Notes: a model not told the origin generated them from the sequence alone. DNA of 64,000 nt from Alphaproteobacteria bacterium PA4 (GCA_002256005.1 NKIQ01000001.1:62001-126000), one strand, 5' to 3'; positions 26,981-36,458 are shown, numbered from the stretch's first letter. Numbers and translations: made by a program.

Positions 26981-26996
26981 TGGCACGATCTCTGCA
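26981..26996 (+). promoter_or_regulatory. Sigma-54 promoter upstream of the UrcA/efflux genes
   Basis: TGGCAC-GATCT-CTGCA matches the sigma-54 consensus TGGCAC-N5-TTGCA in all but one base, with GG and GC at the required spacing. The predicted start is near 27007, about 38 bases before the UrcA ATG. Confidence 0.8.
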
Positions 26997-27044
26997 TAGC
27001 TGTTTGCGTGGCTGCCCCCGGCCACAGACGAGTGGAGAGTAACC

Positions 27045-27419
27045 ATGACGATTTCCCTGTTGCGTTCGTCGTTTGGCGTTGTGTTTGCCGCTGTTGCCAC
27101 GCTGGCCACTGTCGGCGTTGCCGCCGGTCCCGCCCGGGCCGATACGCCGGATGCCCCGCGCACCCGGATCGTGGCCACCGCCGATCTCGACCTCAGCCGC
27201 CCGCAAGGGCTGCATGCGGCCGAACAGCGGCTGGCCCGGGCGATCCGCCAGGTCTGCGCCCCGGTCGATCAGCGTGATCTCGCCGAACGCCAGGCCGCGC
27301 GCGCCTGTGCGACCACGGCGCTGGCCGCAGCCTCCCCCCGCATTGCCGAACTCGCCGCTGCGCGCGGTGCCGGCAATCAGCTCGCCACCATCACGGCTGA
27401 CGAACCCGTCCGCCGGTGA
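27045..27419 (+). CDS. UrcA family protein
   Basis: A 124-residue secreted protein. Signal peptide to about residue 32 (ARA/D), then the UrcA pattern: VATADLDLSRPQGLHAAEQRLARAIRQVC and a second Cys in ARACATTAL, probably a disulfide. Its function is unknown; the family is common in Caulobacter and sphingomonads. It is the first gene behind the sigma-54 promoter and is separated from the transporter genes by a strong hairpin. Confidence 0.85.
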   Translation: MTISLLRSSFGVVFAAVATLATVGVAAGPARADTPDAPRTRIVATADLDLSRPQGLHAAEQRLARAIRQVCAPVDQRDLAERQAARACATTALAAASPRIAELAAARGAGNQLATITADEPVRR

Positions 27420-27428
27420 TGCTGGTCC

Positions 27429-27475
27429 GCTGGCGGGCGCGTCGGCCCCTCCCGCGCCCGCCAGCCCCCTTTTGA
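27429..27475 (+). terminator. Strong intra-operon hairpin between UrcA and HlyD genes
   Basis: A perfect 13-bp GC-rich stem (27429-27441 with 27453-27465), an 11-base loop and a run of four T at 27470-27473. It would act as a full or partial terminator, letting UrcA be made in excess over the transporter. Confidence 0.7.
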
Positions 27476-27485
27476 AAGACTGCCC

Positions 27486-28799
27486 ATGTCCGTCGTCACG
27501 CTGCAGCCCAAGCCGGAAAGCCCGCCCGCCGGAGCCGCGATGGATCGCGTCATCGCAACGAAGCGGATGCCGCTGAAGGCGCGGCTGGCCATGGGCGGGA
27601 TCGTGGCAACGCTGGCGCTCGGCACGGTCGCCGTGATGGTCAACCGCAGCAGCCATGCCCAGACGGTGGCCACCACCAATCTCGGCATCGCCACGGTCAG
27701 CGCCGGCACGTTCGACGATTTCGTGCCGCTGCGCGCGCGGGTGACGCCGCTGGTAACGGTCTATCTCGACGCTGTCGAAGGCGGCCGCATCGATCGCGTG
27801 CTGGTCGAGGATGGCGTCCCGGTCACGCCCGGCCAGCCGCTTGCCATCCTGTCCAACGCGACGCTTCAACTCGATGTCATCGCCCGTGAGGCCGATGTCA
27901 GCCAGCAGCTCAACAATCTGCGCAGCCAGGAGCTGGAACTGCAGCGCAGCCGGCTCGAAAACCGCCGCAACCTCGCCGAGGTCGACTGGCAGATGTCCAA
28001 GGCAGGCCGCCAGCTTGAACGCGATGAAAAGCTCGCCGCCGGTGGCTGGGTATCAGGCAAGGCGCTGAAGGATTCGCAGGATGAGGCGCGCTATCTTGCC
28101 GAGCGCCGCCGCATCACCGCCGAAACCATGGTGACGGAGGAGCGGCTGCAGGCCAGCCAGCTCGGCCAGCTGCGCAGCGCCGCCAGCGGCCTCACCGCCA
28201 ATCTCCGCCTTGCCCGCGCCAGCCTCGACGCGCTGACCATCCGCGCGCCGGTCGCCGGGCAATTGTCGGGCTTCAACCCGCAGGTCGGTCAGAGCGTTGG
28301 TCGCGGTGAACGGCTGGGCCAGATCGACAGCGCCGGCCGCAACAAGCTGGTCGCCGACATCGACGAATTCTATCTGGGCCGCATCCAGCCCGGCCAGCGT
28401 GCCCGTGTCGAATGGGGTGGCAAGGCCTATGCGCTGACCGTCGCCAAAATCTATCCGCAGGTGAAGGGCGGCACCTTTACCGCCGATCTGACTTTCGACG
28501 GCAGCCAGGAGCCGGCGGCGCTGCAGCGCGGCCAGACGCTGCAGCCGCGGCTGACGCTGGGCGACCCGGCACCGGCGCTGCTCGTCGCCAACGGCGCCTT
28601 TTACCAGGACAGCGGCGGTGCCTATGCCTTCGTCGTCAGCGCCGATGGCAAGAGCGCCGAAAAACGGCCCGTCCGCCTTGGCCGCCGCAACCCCGATGCC
28701 ATCGAAGTGCTGGGCGGTTTGCAGCCGGGCGACCGTATCATCACCTCGTCCTATGCCGGCTTTGCCGACAAGGATCGTCTGACGCTTTCAGGAGAGTAA
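27486..28799 (+). CDS. HlyD-family periplasmic adaptor of an ABC transporter
   Basis: A 437-residue adaptor. One transmembrane helix at about 36-52, biotinyl-lipoyl halves around GRIDRVLVEDGVPVTPGQPLA and IRAPVAGQLSGFNPQVGQSV, a long coiled coil between them (about 135-245), and a C-terminal barrel with VANGAFYQDSGGAYAFVV. It bridges the inner-membrane ABC permease and an outer-membrane factor. The ABC ATPase and FtsX-like permease follow, making a MacAB-like system. Confidence 0.87.
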   Translation: MSVVTLQPKPESPPAGAAMDRVIATKRMPLKARLAMGGIVATLALGTVAVMVNRSSHAQTVATTNLGIATVSAGTFDDFVPLRARVTPLVTVYLDAVEGGRIDRVLVEDGVPVTPGQPLAILSNATLQLDVIAREADVSQQLNNLRSQELELQRSRLENRRNLAEVDWQMSKAGRQLERDEKLAAGGWVSGKALKDSQDEARYLAERRRITAETMVTEERLQASQLGQLRSAASGLTANLRLARASLDALTIRAPVAGQLSGFNPQVGQSVGRGERLGQIDSAGRNKLVADIDEFYLGRIQPGQRARVEWGGKAYALTVAKIYPQVKGGTFTADLTFDGSQEPAALQRGQTLQPRLTLGDPAPALLVANGAFYQDSGGAYAFVVSADGKSAEKRPVRLGRRNPDAIEVLGGLQPGDRIITSSYAGFADKDRLTLSGE

Positions 28800-28801
28800 C
28801 A

Positions 28802-29482
28802 GTGATCACATTGACCGGTCTGAGAAAGGCCTATCGCACCGAAAGCGTTGAAACCACGGCGCTGGATGATATCAACCTGACGATTGCGGCCGGCGAGTTC
28901 GTGGCCATTATGGGGCCGTCGGGCTGCGGAAAATCGACGCTGCTCAACATGATCGGCCTGCTCGACCGGCCGACCGGCGGCACCTATGCGCTGGAAGGCC
29001 GCGAGGTCGCCCGGCTCGGCGAGCGCGAGCTGACCGACATCCGGAAGCGCCGCATCGGCTTCATCTTTCAGAATTTCAACCTGATCGATGAACTGTCGGT
29101 CCGCGAGAATGTCGAACTGGCGTTGCTCTATCACGGCATGACCGGTGCCGAACGCCGCGCCCGGGTCGACAAGGTGCTCGACAAGGTCGGCATCGCGCAC
29201 CGCGCCGGCCATCGCCCCTCGCAATTGTCGGGCGGCCAGCAACAACGTGTCGCCGTCGCCCGCGCCGTCGTTGCCGAGCCGCCGCTCATCCTCGCCGATG
29301 AACCGACCGGCAACCTCGACACCGCCCATGGTGAGGAGGTGATGCGCATGCTGCGCGCGCTCAATGAGGAGGGCGCCACCATCGTCATGGTCACCCATTC
29401 CCCGGCGCACGCCGATTATGCCGGCCGGGTGGTCAACATGCTCGATGGCCGTGTGCTCGTCGAAACCCGCCGCGCTGCCTGA
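28802..29482 (+). CDS. ABC transporter ATPase (MacB/LolD type)
   Basis: A 226-residue ATPase. Walker A GPSGCGKST, Q-loop FIFQNFNLIDELSVRENV, signature LSGGQQQRVAVARA, Walker B LILADEPTGNLD, H-loop VTHS. It starts at GTG 28802, 7 bases after AGGAGA and right after the adaptor stop. It powers the FtsX-like permease encoded next, a mechanotransmission-type transporter. Confidence 0.93.
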   Translation: MITLTGLRKAYRTESVETTALDDINLTIAAGEFVAIMGPSGCGKSTLLNMIGLLDRPTGGTYALEGREVARLGERELTDIRKRRIGFIFQNFNLIDELSVRENVELALLYHGMTGAERRARVDKVLDKVGIAHRAGHRPSQLSGGQQQRVAVARAVVAEPPLILADEPTGNLDTAHGEEVMRMLRALNEEGATIVMVTHSPAHADYAGRVVNMLDGRVLVETRRAA

Positions 29483-29496
29483 AGGGACCCGGGACC

Positions 29497-32001
29497 ATGC
29501 TGCAGAATTACCTCGTCACCGGCCTGCGCGCGCTGGATCGCAACCGCGTCTTTGCCGCCATCAACATCCTTGGCCTCGCCATCGGCATGGCGGCCTGCAT
29601 TCTGCTGCTGCTCTTCGTGCGCTACGAAACCAGCTATGATCAATGGCTGCCTGAGCATGAGCGGGCGTTCCAGGTGCAGCGCTACGGCCATGATCCCGAT
29701 GGCCGTGGTGACGAGGCTGTCCAGGTCACCGCCCATATCGCTGGCACCACGCTGAAGAAGGATTTTCCCGAAATCGAGGCTCTGGCCTATGTGTCCGAAG
29801 GCGAGCCGGTGGTGCTGCAGAATGGCAATGCCAGCACCTCGATCGTGCTGATGGTCGACCCAAGCTTCCTCGACATCATTCAACTGCCCTTGGTTCGTGG
29901 CGACCGCCGGTCGGCGATGCGCGACATTCATTCGGCGCTGCTGACCGAGCATGAGGCCATGAAGCGCTTTCCCGGCCATGATCCTGTCGGCCAGACGCTG
30001 ACGATGGTCCGCAACGGCAAGAGCATCGATTACCGCATCACCGGCGTGCTGAAGGATATCCCCCGCAATTCGCAATTCCACGGCGATATCATCGTGCCCT
30101 ATGATCGCGCCGGGATCGGCCTGCCCGATTCCTTCTACACCAACTTCGGCTGGAACGGCGGCTACAATTATGTGCGGCTGCGGCCAGGCGTGCGCTTTGC
30201 CGATCTGCAACCGCGAATGGCTTCCTGGGAAAAGCGCAACATCCCCTCGCAGGACGCCGGTGGCGTCATGGTGAACGAAGGCGATGTCTCGGACTGGGTC
30301 ATGACGCCGATTGCCGATGTGCATCTCGGCAAGGCGAAAATGGGCGCCATGACGCCGACCAATGACGCCAAGACCATCGGCACCTTCACCGCGGTTGCCA
30401 TTCTCATTCTGGCCATGGCCTGCATCAACTTCACCAACCTCGCCACGGCGCGTGCCGGGCAGCGGGCGCGCGAAGTGGCGCTGCGCAAGGTGATGGGCGC
30501 GAGCCGCCGCCAGCTGATCGTGCAGTTTCTGGGGGAATCGCTGGTTGTTGCGGCGATCGCCATGATGGTCGCCCTGGCCATCGTCGAACTGGCATTGCCG
30601 TTGCTGTCGGACTTTCTGAAGGCCGATCTCGTCCTGAACTATTTTGGCACGGGCGGTATCCTGTTGCCGGTCGTCGGCCTGGTGCTGCTTGTCGGGGTTG
30701 CCGCCGGCCTGTATCCGGCCCTTGTGCTCTCGCACTTCGACCCGGCACCGGTGCTGAAATCCAACCGCAGTGGCAGCGAAGGCATGGGCTCCGGCTGGCT
30801 GCGCAGCGCCCTCGTCGTCATCCAGTTCGCGGTCTCGATCGGGCTGGTCATCTGCACGGCGGTGGTTGCGGTGCAGACGCGGTACGCCCGCAGTGCCGAT
30901 CCCGGCTACAGTCGCGCCGGCCTGTTGCAGGTCAGCGGCATCGGCCGCAAGCAGGTGGAACCTGTGGCGGATTCGCTGGTCACCGCGATCAGCCAGGTGC
31001 CGGGAGTCATCGGTGTTGGCCGGACCAATCTGGCGATCGCGGGTGGCAACCAGAGCTCCAGCTATTACCGGATGGATGGCATTTCGCGCCCGCTGACGAT
31101 GTCGACCTATAATGTCGATACCGGCTTTTTCGCGGCGCTGGGGCTGCGGCCCCTGGCCGGCCGGCTGCTGGACCCTGCCAACCCGCGCGATGACGTCGAC
31201 ATTGCCGCCGGCGATTCCCCGACCGATGCCGAGATCATGAGCATTGTTGCGCGCGGCGCCAATGCCGTCATCAACACCGAAGCGGCGCGCAAGCTGGGCT
31301 TTGCCAATCCCGCCGACGCTGTCGGCAAGGTGGTGCGCGCCAGCATGGTCGAGGACAGGTTCGGCCTTGTGCCGGTGAGCATCGTCGGCGTGGTGCCATC
31401 GGTGCAGATGCGATCGGTGCGCGACCCCATCGAGCCCATCATCTATTATTACGACCGCAGCTTCCTGTCGGACATCATGGTGCGGGTGAAAGTCGGCGAA
31501 GCCGGCGCGGTGCGCGACCGTGTGGAGGCGGTGTGGAAACGCTATGCCTCGCAGGTGCCGTTCGACGCGAAATTCGCCGACGACATCGTGCGCGCCCAAT
31601 ATGATGCCGATGAAGCCCGCGCCAAGACCTTTGCCGCCTTTGCCGGGCTCGCCATCATCGTCGCCTGCCTGGGGCTCTATGGCCTTGCGGCCTTCACCGC
31701 CGAGCGTCGCACCCGCGAAATCGGCATAAGGAAGGTGCTCGGCGCCAACACCGGCGACATCGTCCGCCTGCTGGTCTGGCAGTTCTCGCGTCCGGTCCTC
31801 ATTGCCAATATCATCGCCTGGCCGGTGGCCTGGTGGCTGATGCGAGACTGGCTGGACGGCTTTTCGAATCGCATCGACTTGGGGCCGCAGTGGTTCATCG
31901 GCGCCGGCGCGCTGGCCGCCATCATCGCCGCCGCCACCATCATCGGCCATGCGCTGAAGGTGGCGCAGCGCAGCCCGGCTCTGGCCCTGCGCTATGAATA
32001 G
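29497..32001 (+). CDS. ABC transporter permease with two FtsX domains
   Basis: An 834-residue permease. N-terminal TM1 (ILGLAIGMAACILLLLFV) is followed by a MacB-type periplasmic domain, an FtsX domain (about 290-420, containing ARAGQRAREVALRKVMGASR), a second periplasmic domain, and a last FtsX domain (about 705-830, containing RRTREIGIRKVLGA). The double-FtsX form is common in bacteroidetes and sphingomonads beside a sigma-54 two-component system. The substrate is unknown; a toxic amphiphile, peptide or lipid is possible. Confidence 0.88.
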   Translation: MLQNYLVTGLRALDRNRVFAAINILGLAIGMAACILLLLFVRYETSYDQWLPEHERAFQVQRYGHDPDGRGDEAVQVTAHIAGTTLKKDFPEIEALAYVSEGEPVVLQNGNASTSIVLMVDPSFLDIIQLPLVRGDRRSAMRDIHSALLTEHEAMKRFPGHDPVGQTLTMVRNGKSIDYRITGVLKDIPRNSQFHGDIIVPYDRAGIGLPDSFYTNFGWNGGYNYVRLRPGVRFADLQPRMASWEKRNIPSQDAGGVMVNEGDVSDWVMTPIADVHLGKAKMGAMTPTNDAKTIGTFTAVAILILAMACINFTNLATARAGQRAREVALRKVMGASRRQLIVQFLGESLVVAAIAMMVALAIVELALPLLSDFLKADLVLNYFGTGGILLPVVGLVLLVGVAAGLYPALVLSHFDPAPVLKSNRSGSEGMGSGWLRSALVVIQFAVSIGLVICTAVVAVQTRYARSADPGYSRAGLLQVSGIGRKQVEPVADSLVTAISQVPGVIGVGRTNLAIAGGNQSSSYYRMDGISRPLTMSTYNVDTGFFAALGLRPLAGRLLDPANPRDDVDIAAGDSPTDAEIMSIVARGANAVINTEAARKLGFANPADAVGKVVRASMVEDRFGLVPVSIVGVVPSVQMRSVRDPIEPIIYYYDRSFLSDIMVRVKVGEAGAVRDRVEAVWKRYASQVPFDAKFADDIVRAQYDADEARAKTFAAFAGLAIIVACLGLYGLAAFTAERRTREIGIRKVLGANTGDIVRLLVWQFSRPVLIANIIAWPVAWWLMRDWLDGFSNRIDLGPQWFIGAGALAAIIAAATIIGHALKVAQRSPALALRYE

Positions 32002-32041
32002 CCTGCGCCTGTGGCCATTGTGCAACGCGTCATGAACAGAA

Positions 32042-32054
32042 TGTTATTATAACA
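32042..32054. promoter_or_regulatory. AT-rich palindrome upstream of the phosphatase-linked receptor
   Basis: TGTTATTATAACA is a perfect 13-base palindrome in an AT-rich island within GC-rich DNA. It may be promoter sequence or a regulator site. Confidence 0.35.
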
Positions 32055-32057
32055 ATC

Positions 32058-32086
32058 CTGTCATAAACTCGTTGGCTGTGTGTCAT
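32058..32086 (+). promoter_or_regulatory. Pho-box-like direct repeats
   Basis: CTGTCATAAA at 32058 and GTGTCATAAT at 32080 are direct repeats 22 bp apart, with a weak CTCGTTG in phase between them. That matches the 11-bp repeat spacing of PhoB sites (consensus CTGTCAT). It lies 60-88 bases before a TonB receptor that is followed by a phosphatase. Confidence 0.45.
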
Positions 32087-32145
32087 AATTCCCCTCTAGC
32101 GCCCCCGTCATCGCGCATCCTGCGCCACTGACGGGGGTTTCCTTC

Positions 32146-34899
32146 ATGATTGAACTGCGTATCGGCGCTCGTCGCGCCGCCTTGCTCGGCGGCATTGCCC
32201 TGTCCGTGTTCAGCGCTGCTGCCAGCGCGCAGACCGCAGCACCGGCGACTGCTGCTGCAGCAGGCACCGAGGAACTGGACGGCGAAATCGTCGTCACCGG
32301 TAGCCGCCCGATCAAGGAATCGGAAGTCGCCGCGCTGAAGGCGCAGAAGGAATCGCCCTCGCTGGTCAGCATCGTGTCCGCCGATGCCGTCGGCCGCCTG
32401 CCCGACCAGAACATCGCCCAGGCGGTCAGCCGCCTGCCCGGCGTCGCCGTGCAGCGCGACCAGGGCCAGGCCCGCTACATCAATCTGCGTGGCGCCCCGC
32501 TCAGCTGGACGACTTTGTCCTTTGACGGCATCAACATCGTCTCGCCGGAAGGCCGCGATGCCCGCTTCGATTCGATCCCCTCGGCCATCGCCTCGCAGAT
32601 CGTCGTCAACAAGGCGGTGACGCCGAACATGGTCAGCGAAACCATTGCCGGCAATGTCAACATCGTGACCCGCTCGCCGTTCGATTACGCTGGCCTGCAT
32701 GTCGCGGTGCGCGGTGGCGTCGGCTATGTCGATCTCGGCGGCGGCGCCGAATATGAAGGCACCGCGGTCGTCTCCGATCGCTGGGAAACCGGCATCGGTG
32801 ATATCGGCGTGCTGGTGTCGGGCAGCTGGTACCAGCGCACCATGGCCACCGACAATTTCGAAACCGACTGGGAAACCGTCGCGGAGGACAAGCGTCCGCT
32901 GACCGGCAGCGAACCGCGCGTCTGGGCCCGCGAGACCGAGAACAAGCTCTATCGCCTGACCCGCCGCAACTACAGCGTCTCCGGCCGCCTGGAATGGAAG
33001 CCGGACAGCGACAATCGCATCTTCGCCACCAGCATCTATTCGGCCTTCACCGATGACGAACTGCGCTGGAACAGCATCTACGACTTCGACGACCAGCAGA
33101 GCCGCGTGCCGCAGGCGACGACGGCTTGCCCGACAACGCCCTTCCTCGCCCCCAACACCACCGGTTATGCCGACATCTGTGCCGGCAACACGCCCTATCT
33201 GGGCATGGTCAACGGTATCGACATCAACCACAATTCGCTGTCGCGCGAGTTCGTGCAGTCGGTATTCGTCAACACGGTTGGCGGCGATCACGCCTTTGAC
33301 AAATGGACGGTCAGCTGGCGCGGCAACTACACCCAGTCGATCGATGATCGTTCGGCGCCGGCGCAGCTCAATTATGACAGCCCCAGCTTTGGCACCAATG
33401 GCGTCAATGCCATCAACCGGCCGTCGGTGGTCTATGATCTCACAAACCCGCAGCTGTCACGCGTTGCGCTGTTCCGCACCGTCCGCGCTGCCGATGGCAC
33501 GCTGTCGCGCGGTGAACGCGTGCTGCAGATCGAGGACTTCCCGCTCAGCCTGACGCGCGTGCGCAGCCTCAGGGCCAAGGATACCACCAACGCCTATTCG
33601 GGCAAGATCGACATCGCGCGCGAAACCGGCCTGTTCGGCGACACCAAGTTCAGCTTCGGCGCGCAATATGACAACCGCACCAAAAGCGTCGACGAGCGCC
33701 TGCTCGACATCAATTCGACAGCGACGTTCGCTGCCGCCGGCGTGCCGACCAACATCGGCGCCATCGCCGTCCCCGGCGCCTACAAGGGCCAGCTGCCGCT
33801 GGGCTTCAACTTCCGCTATTTCGGCAAGGATCAGATTACCGGCATTGTCGACAAGCTGATCCCGTTCGGCACTTTCAATATCGCCACCGGCAACCAGTTC
33901 CGCGTCAAGGAGGAAGTGATCTCCGGCTATGCGATGGGTCTGACGACCTTCGACTGGGGCAATATCATCTATGGTGTCCGCGTCGAGCGCGTCACCAACA
34001 CCTCCAACGCTGTCGGCACGATCAACGGCGTCGCCACCCCGATTTCGGCGCGCAGCAGCTTCACCGCCGCCTATCCGAGCGCGCACCTCAACTGGAATGT
34101 CAACGACGAGCACAAGATCCGCCTGTCGCTGAACACCGGCGCCGCCCGCCCGGACTATTCGGTGCTGCGCCCCAACGTCACCATCAATGATGCCAATCTC
34201 ACCATTTCTGGCGGCAACCCGGGCGCGGTGCCCGAAAAGACCCGCGGCGTTGACCTGTATTGGGAATTCTACCCGCAGGCTGGCGGCTATATCTCGGTTG
34301 GTGCCTTCTACAAGCACGCCCGCGACGTGCTGTTCAGCGACACGCGCCAGTTCGGGTCGGATGCGCTCGACAGCAATGGCGTCGATCGTTCCGGCTATGT
34401 CTTCAGCGGCGTGGTCAATGGCGGCACCGGCTATATCTATGGCGCAGAAGCTGCGTTCCAGATGCGCATCGACGATGTGAAGGCCGATGCCGGCTTCATC
34501 GGCGGCTTCGGCATCCAGGCCAATGTCACCTATAACCAGAGCGAGGCGACCAGCCCGTCGGGCCGCAAGGTGCGTTTCCCCGGCACGTCCGACTGGGTGG
34601 TCAATGTCGGGCCCTATTATGAGAAGTACGGCTTCTCGGCGCGCGTGTCCTACCAGTATCGCAGCGACTGGATCGACAGCCTGGGCGATCCCAGCGTCGG
34701 TGGCGATTTCTACTGGGCGGCGGATGACGAGCTCGACGTGTCGGCACGCTATGCCATCACCCGGAACTTCGAAGTCTATGCCGATCTGTCCAACCTGCTC
34801 AACGGCCCCGGCCGTCGCTATGTGGGCGTCACCGAGCGCACCATCGAGCGCGAAACCTTCGGCCGGCGCTTCACCGGTGGGTTCCGCCTGACCTATTGA
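32146..34899 (+). CDS. TonB-dependent receptor (Xanthomonas-Caulobacter type) linked to a phosphatase
   Basis: A 917-residue receptor. Signal peptide to about residue 28 (ASA/QT), TonB box DGEIVVTG at 45-52, plug with RLPDQNIAQAVSRLPGVAVQRDQG, the hallmark of the TIGR01782-like group, and a barrel ending in GFRLTY. The phosphatase lipoprotein follows 71 bases later. With the Pho-box-like repeats upstream, a phosphorylated organic compound is a reasonable ligand, but the sequence does not show it. Confidence 0.87.
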   Translation: MIELRIGARRAALLGGIALSVFSAAASAQTAAPATAAAAGTEELDGEIVVTGSRPIKESEVAALKAQKESPSLVSIVSADAVGRLPDQNIAQAVSRLPGVAVQRDQGQARYINLRGAPLSWTTLSFDGINIVSPEGRDARFDSIPSAIASQIVVNKAVTPNMVSETIAGNVNIVTRSPFDYAGLHVAVRGGVGYVDLGGGAEYEGTAVVSDRWETGIGDIGVLVSGSWYQRTMATDNFETDWETVAEDKRPLTGSEPRVWARETENKLYRLTRRNYSVSGRLEWKPDSDNRIFATSIYSAFTDDELRWNSIYDFDDQQSRVPQATTACPTTPFLAPNTTGYADICAGNTPYLGMVNGIDINHNSLSREFVQSVFVNTVGGDHAFDKWTVSWRGNYTQSIDDRSAPAQLNYDSPSFGTNGVNAINRPSVVYDLTNPQLSRVALFRTVRAADGTLSRGERVLQIEDFPLSLTRVRSLRAKDTTNAYSGKIDIARETGLFGDTKFSFGAQYDNRTKSVDERLLDINSTATFAAAGVPTNIGAIAVPGAYKGQLPLGFNFRYFGKDQITGIVDKLIPFGTFNIATGNQFRVKEEVISGYAMGLTTFDWGNIIYGVRVERVTNTSNAVGTINGVATPISARSSFTAAYPSAHLNWNVNDEHKIRLSLNTGAARPDYSVLRPNVTINDANLTISGGNPGAVPEKTRGVDLYWEFYPQAGGYISVGAFYKHARDVLFSDTRQFGSDALDSNGVDRSGYVFSGVVNGGTGYIYGAEAAFQMRIDDVKADAGFIGGFGIQANVTYNQSEATSPSGRKVRFPGTSDWVVNVGPYYEKYGFSARVSYQYRSDWIDSLGDPSVGGDFYWAADDELDVSARYAITRNFEVYADLSNLLNGPGRRYVGVTERTIERETFGRRFTGGFRLTY

Positions 34900-34970
34900 G
34901 CCAGACGGGCAAGCGGGCGCGCGCGTCGCACCCGCTTGCCCGGCTCACCGCCTTGCCGCAGGAATTGCCG

Positions 34971-36236
34971 ATGTCGATTCGTCCCTTCGCTTTCGTCCTG
35001 TTGCTCGGGCTCGGTGCCTGCGCCACCGATCCGGCACCGCGCGCCGCCGGCAAGCCCGCACCGGTGACCGAGTTCCTCGCCTTCGGCGACCATGGCTATA
35101 GTCTCGACTATCTCGATGCCGAGGATCTGACGCCGCCGAAGACCGAAGCGGACTATATCGCCGCCGCGCGCGCCAAATGGCTGAAGGAAAAGCGCCCGGC
35201 CGCCGAGTTCACCCCCGGCCCGATCAGCATCGTCCAGGGCAGCGCCGTCGCCGCCAGCGGCATGATGCCGGTCGCCCGCGCCATGGACGGCTGGTGCCGC
35301 GCGCATCGCTGCCAGTTCGGCGTCATGCTTGGCGACAATATCTATCCCGATGGTCCGACCTTGGGTGCCGATGGCCGCGATGATGCCCGGCGTTTCCAGG
35401 ACATTTTCATGGCGCCCTATGGCAAGTTCGGCTGGGGCGATCCGGATTTCCGCATCTATGCCGTGCTCGGCAACCATGACTGGCATACGTCCCGCGCCGC
35501 TGCGCTGTCGGAAGTGAAATTCCTCAGCGCAACCCGGCCCTTCTACATGGACGGCATCAGCTATGCCGCGGTGCCGAAAGCCGCCGCCGGCGAGGTCGAG
35601 ATCTTCGCCATCGACAGTCATGTCCTGCTCGCCGGCGAAAAGGTGCTGGAGGACAAGCTTGCCGACGATGGCAGCGAGGTGGCGACGACGAAGTTCGAAA
35701 CGTCCGAACCCTGGACCGTGCCGGCGACGCCCGCCGAAAAGGCCATGGCCGCCGATTTGGAGGCGCGGCTTAAGGCGTCGAAGGCGCGCTGGAAGATCGT
35801 CATCGCCCACCACCCACTCTGGGCCTCCGCCGGTGGCAAGTTCCGCCAGTCGGAAGCGCTGCGCCGCGCCATCCTGCCCATCGTCTGCCGCTATGCCGAC
35901 CTGTACTTCGCCGGCCATGAGCATACGCTGGAGGTCGCAACCGATGATTGCCGCACGGTGACGGCCGGCACCACCCAGCCGCCGCTGCCCCATATCGTCA
36001 CCGGCAGTGCCGGCAAGCAGCGCCCGCTCAACACCGCCTTCATGGCGCATCAGGCCCGCAACAACCCGCAATATGCCAGCCTTTATGCCCGCGGCATGGT
36101 CTGGGGTTTCAGCCATGTCCGGCTGCAGGGCGATACCGCAACGGTGACCATGATCGCGACGCCGAACGATGGCAGCGGCGCGACAGATGTCGTCTTTACG
36201 CAGGATTTCCAGCGCCGGTCAGGGTTCACGCGCTAG
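34971..36236 (+). CDS. Metallophosphoesterase lipoprotein (acid-phosphatase-like)
   Basis: A 421-residue calcineurin-like phosphatase. The lipobox LGLGAC puts it on a membrane facing the periplasm. Metal motifs in order: FGDHGY, GDNIYP, GNHDWH, AHHPLW, GHEH. AGGA lies 8 bases before the ATG; the frame is open to 34896 but without signal-peptide sense. It would release phosphate from organic phosphates delivered by the adjacent receptor, and is probably in the same operon. Confidence 0.85.
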   Translation: MSIRPFAFVLLLGLGACATDPAPRAAGKPAPVTEFLAFGDHGYSLDYLDAEDLTPPKTEADYIAAARAKWLKEKRPAAEFTPGPISIVQGSAVAASGMMPVARAMDGWCRAHRCQFGVMLGDNIYPDGPTLGADGRDDARRFQDIFMAPYGKFGWGDPDFRIYAVLGNHDWHTSRAAALSEVKFLSATRPFYMDGISYAAVPKAAAGEVEIFAIDSHVLLAGEKVLEDKLADDGSEVATTKFETSEPWTVPATPAEKAMAADLEARLKASKARWKIVIAHHPLWASAGGKFRQSEALRRAILPIVCRYADLYFAGHEHTLEVATDDCRTVTAGTTQPPLPHIVTGSAGKQRPLNTAFMAHQARNNPQYASLYARGMVWGFSHVRLQGDTATVTMIATPNDGSGATDVVFTQDFQRRSGFTR

Positions 36237-36242
36237 AGTCGA

Positions 36243-36458
36243 TTACGTCAACGTGAAGTCGGCACCGGCCTTGACCAGCGTCAGCAGATGCACGGCGCCC
36301 AGCAACAAGGCGGCGACACCCAGAAAGGCGAGGGCGTTCCAGGGCAGATGCGCGTGCCAGGCGAGCGGTGCGCGCCGCCGGGCGCGATCGCCGACGATCG
36401 CCAGCAGCACCAGCGACAGGCCGGTGGCGAGCAGGGCGAGGGTCGGGGCCGTGTCCAT
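36243..36458 (-). CDS. Small two-helix membrane protein
   Basis: A 71-residue protein with hydrophobic helices at about 5-22 and 40-60 and a basic linker (GDRARRRAPLAWHAHLPWN). A similar small conserved protein of unknown function is found in sphingomonads (pattern recognition only). The start is uncertain: an upstream in-frame ATG at 36515 would add 19 residues, and neither has a good RBS. Confidence 0.55.
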   Translation of the reverse strand: MDTAPTLALLATGLSLVLLAIVGDRARRRAPLAWHAHLPWNALAFLGVAALLLGAVHLLTLVKAGADFTLT

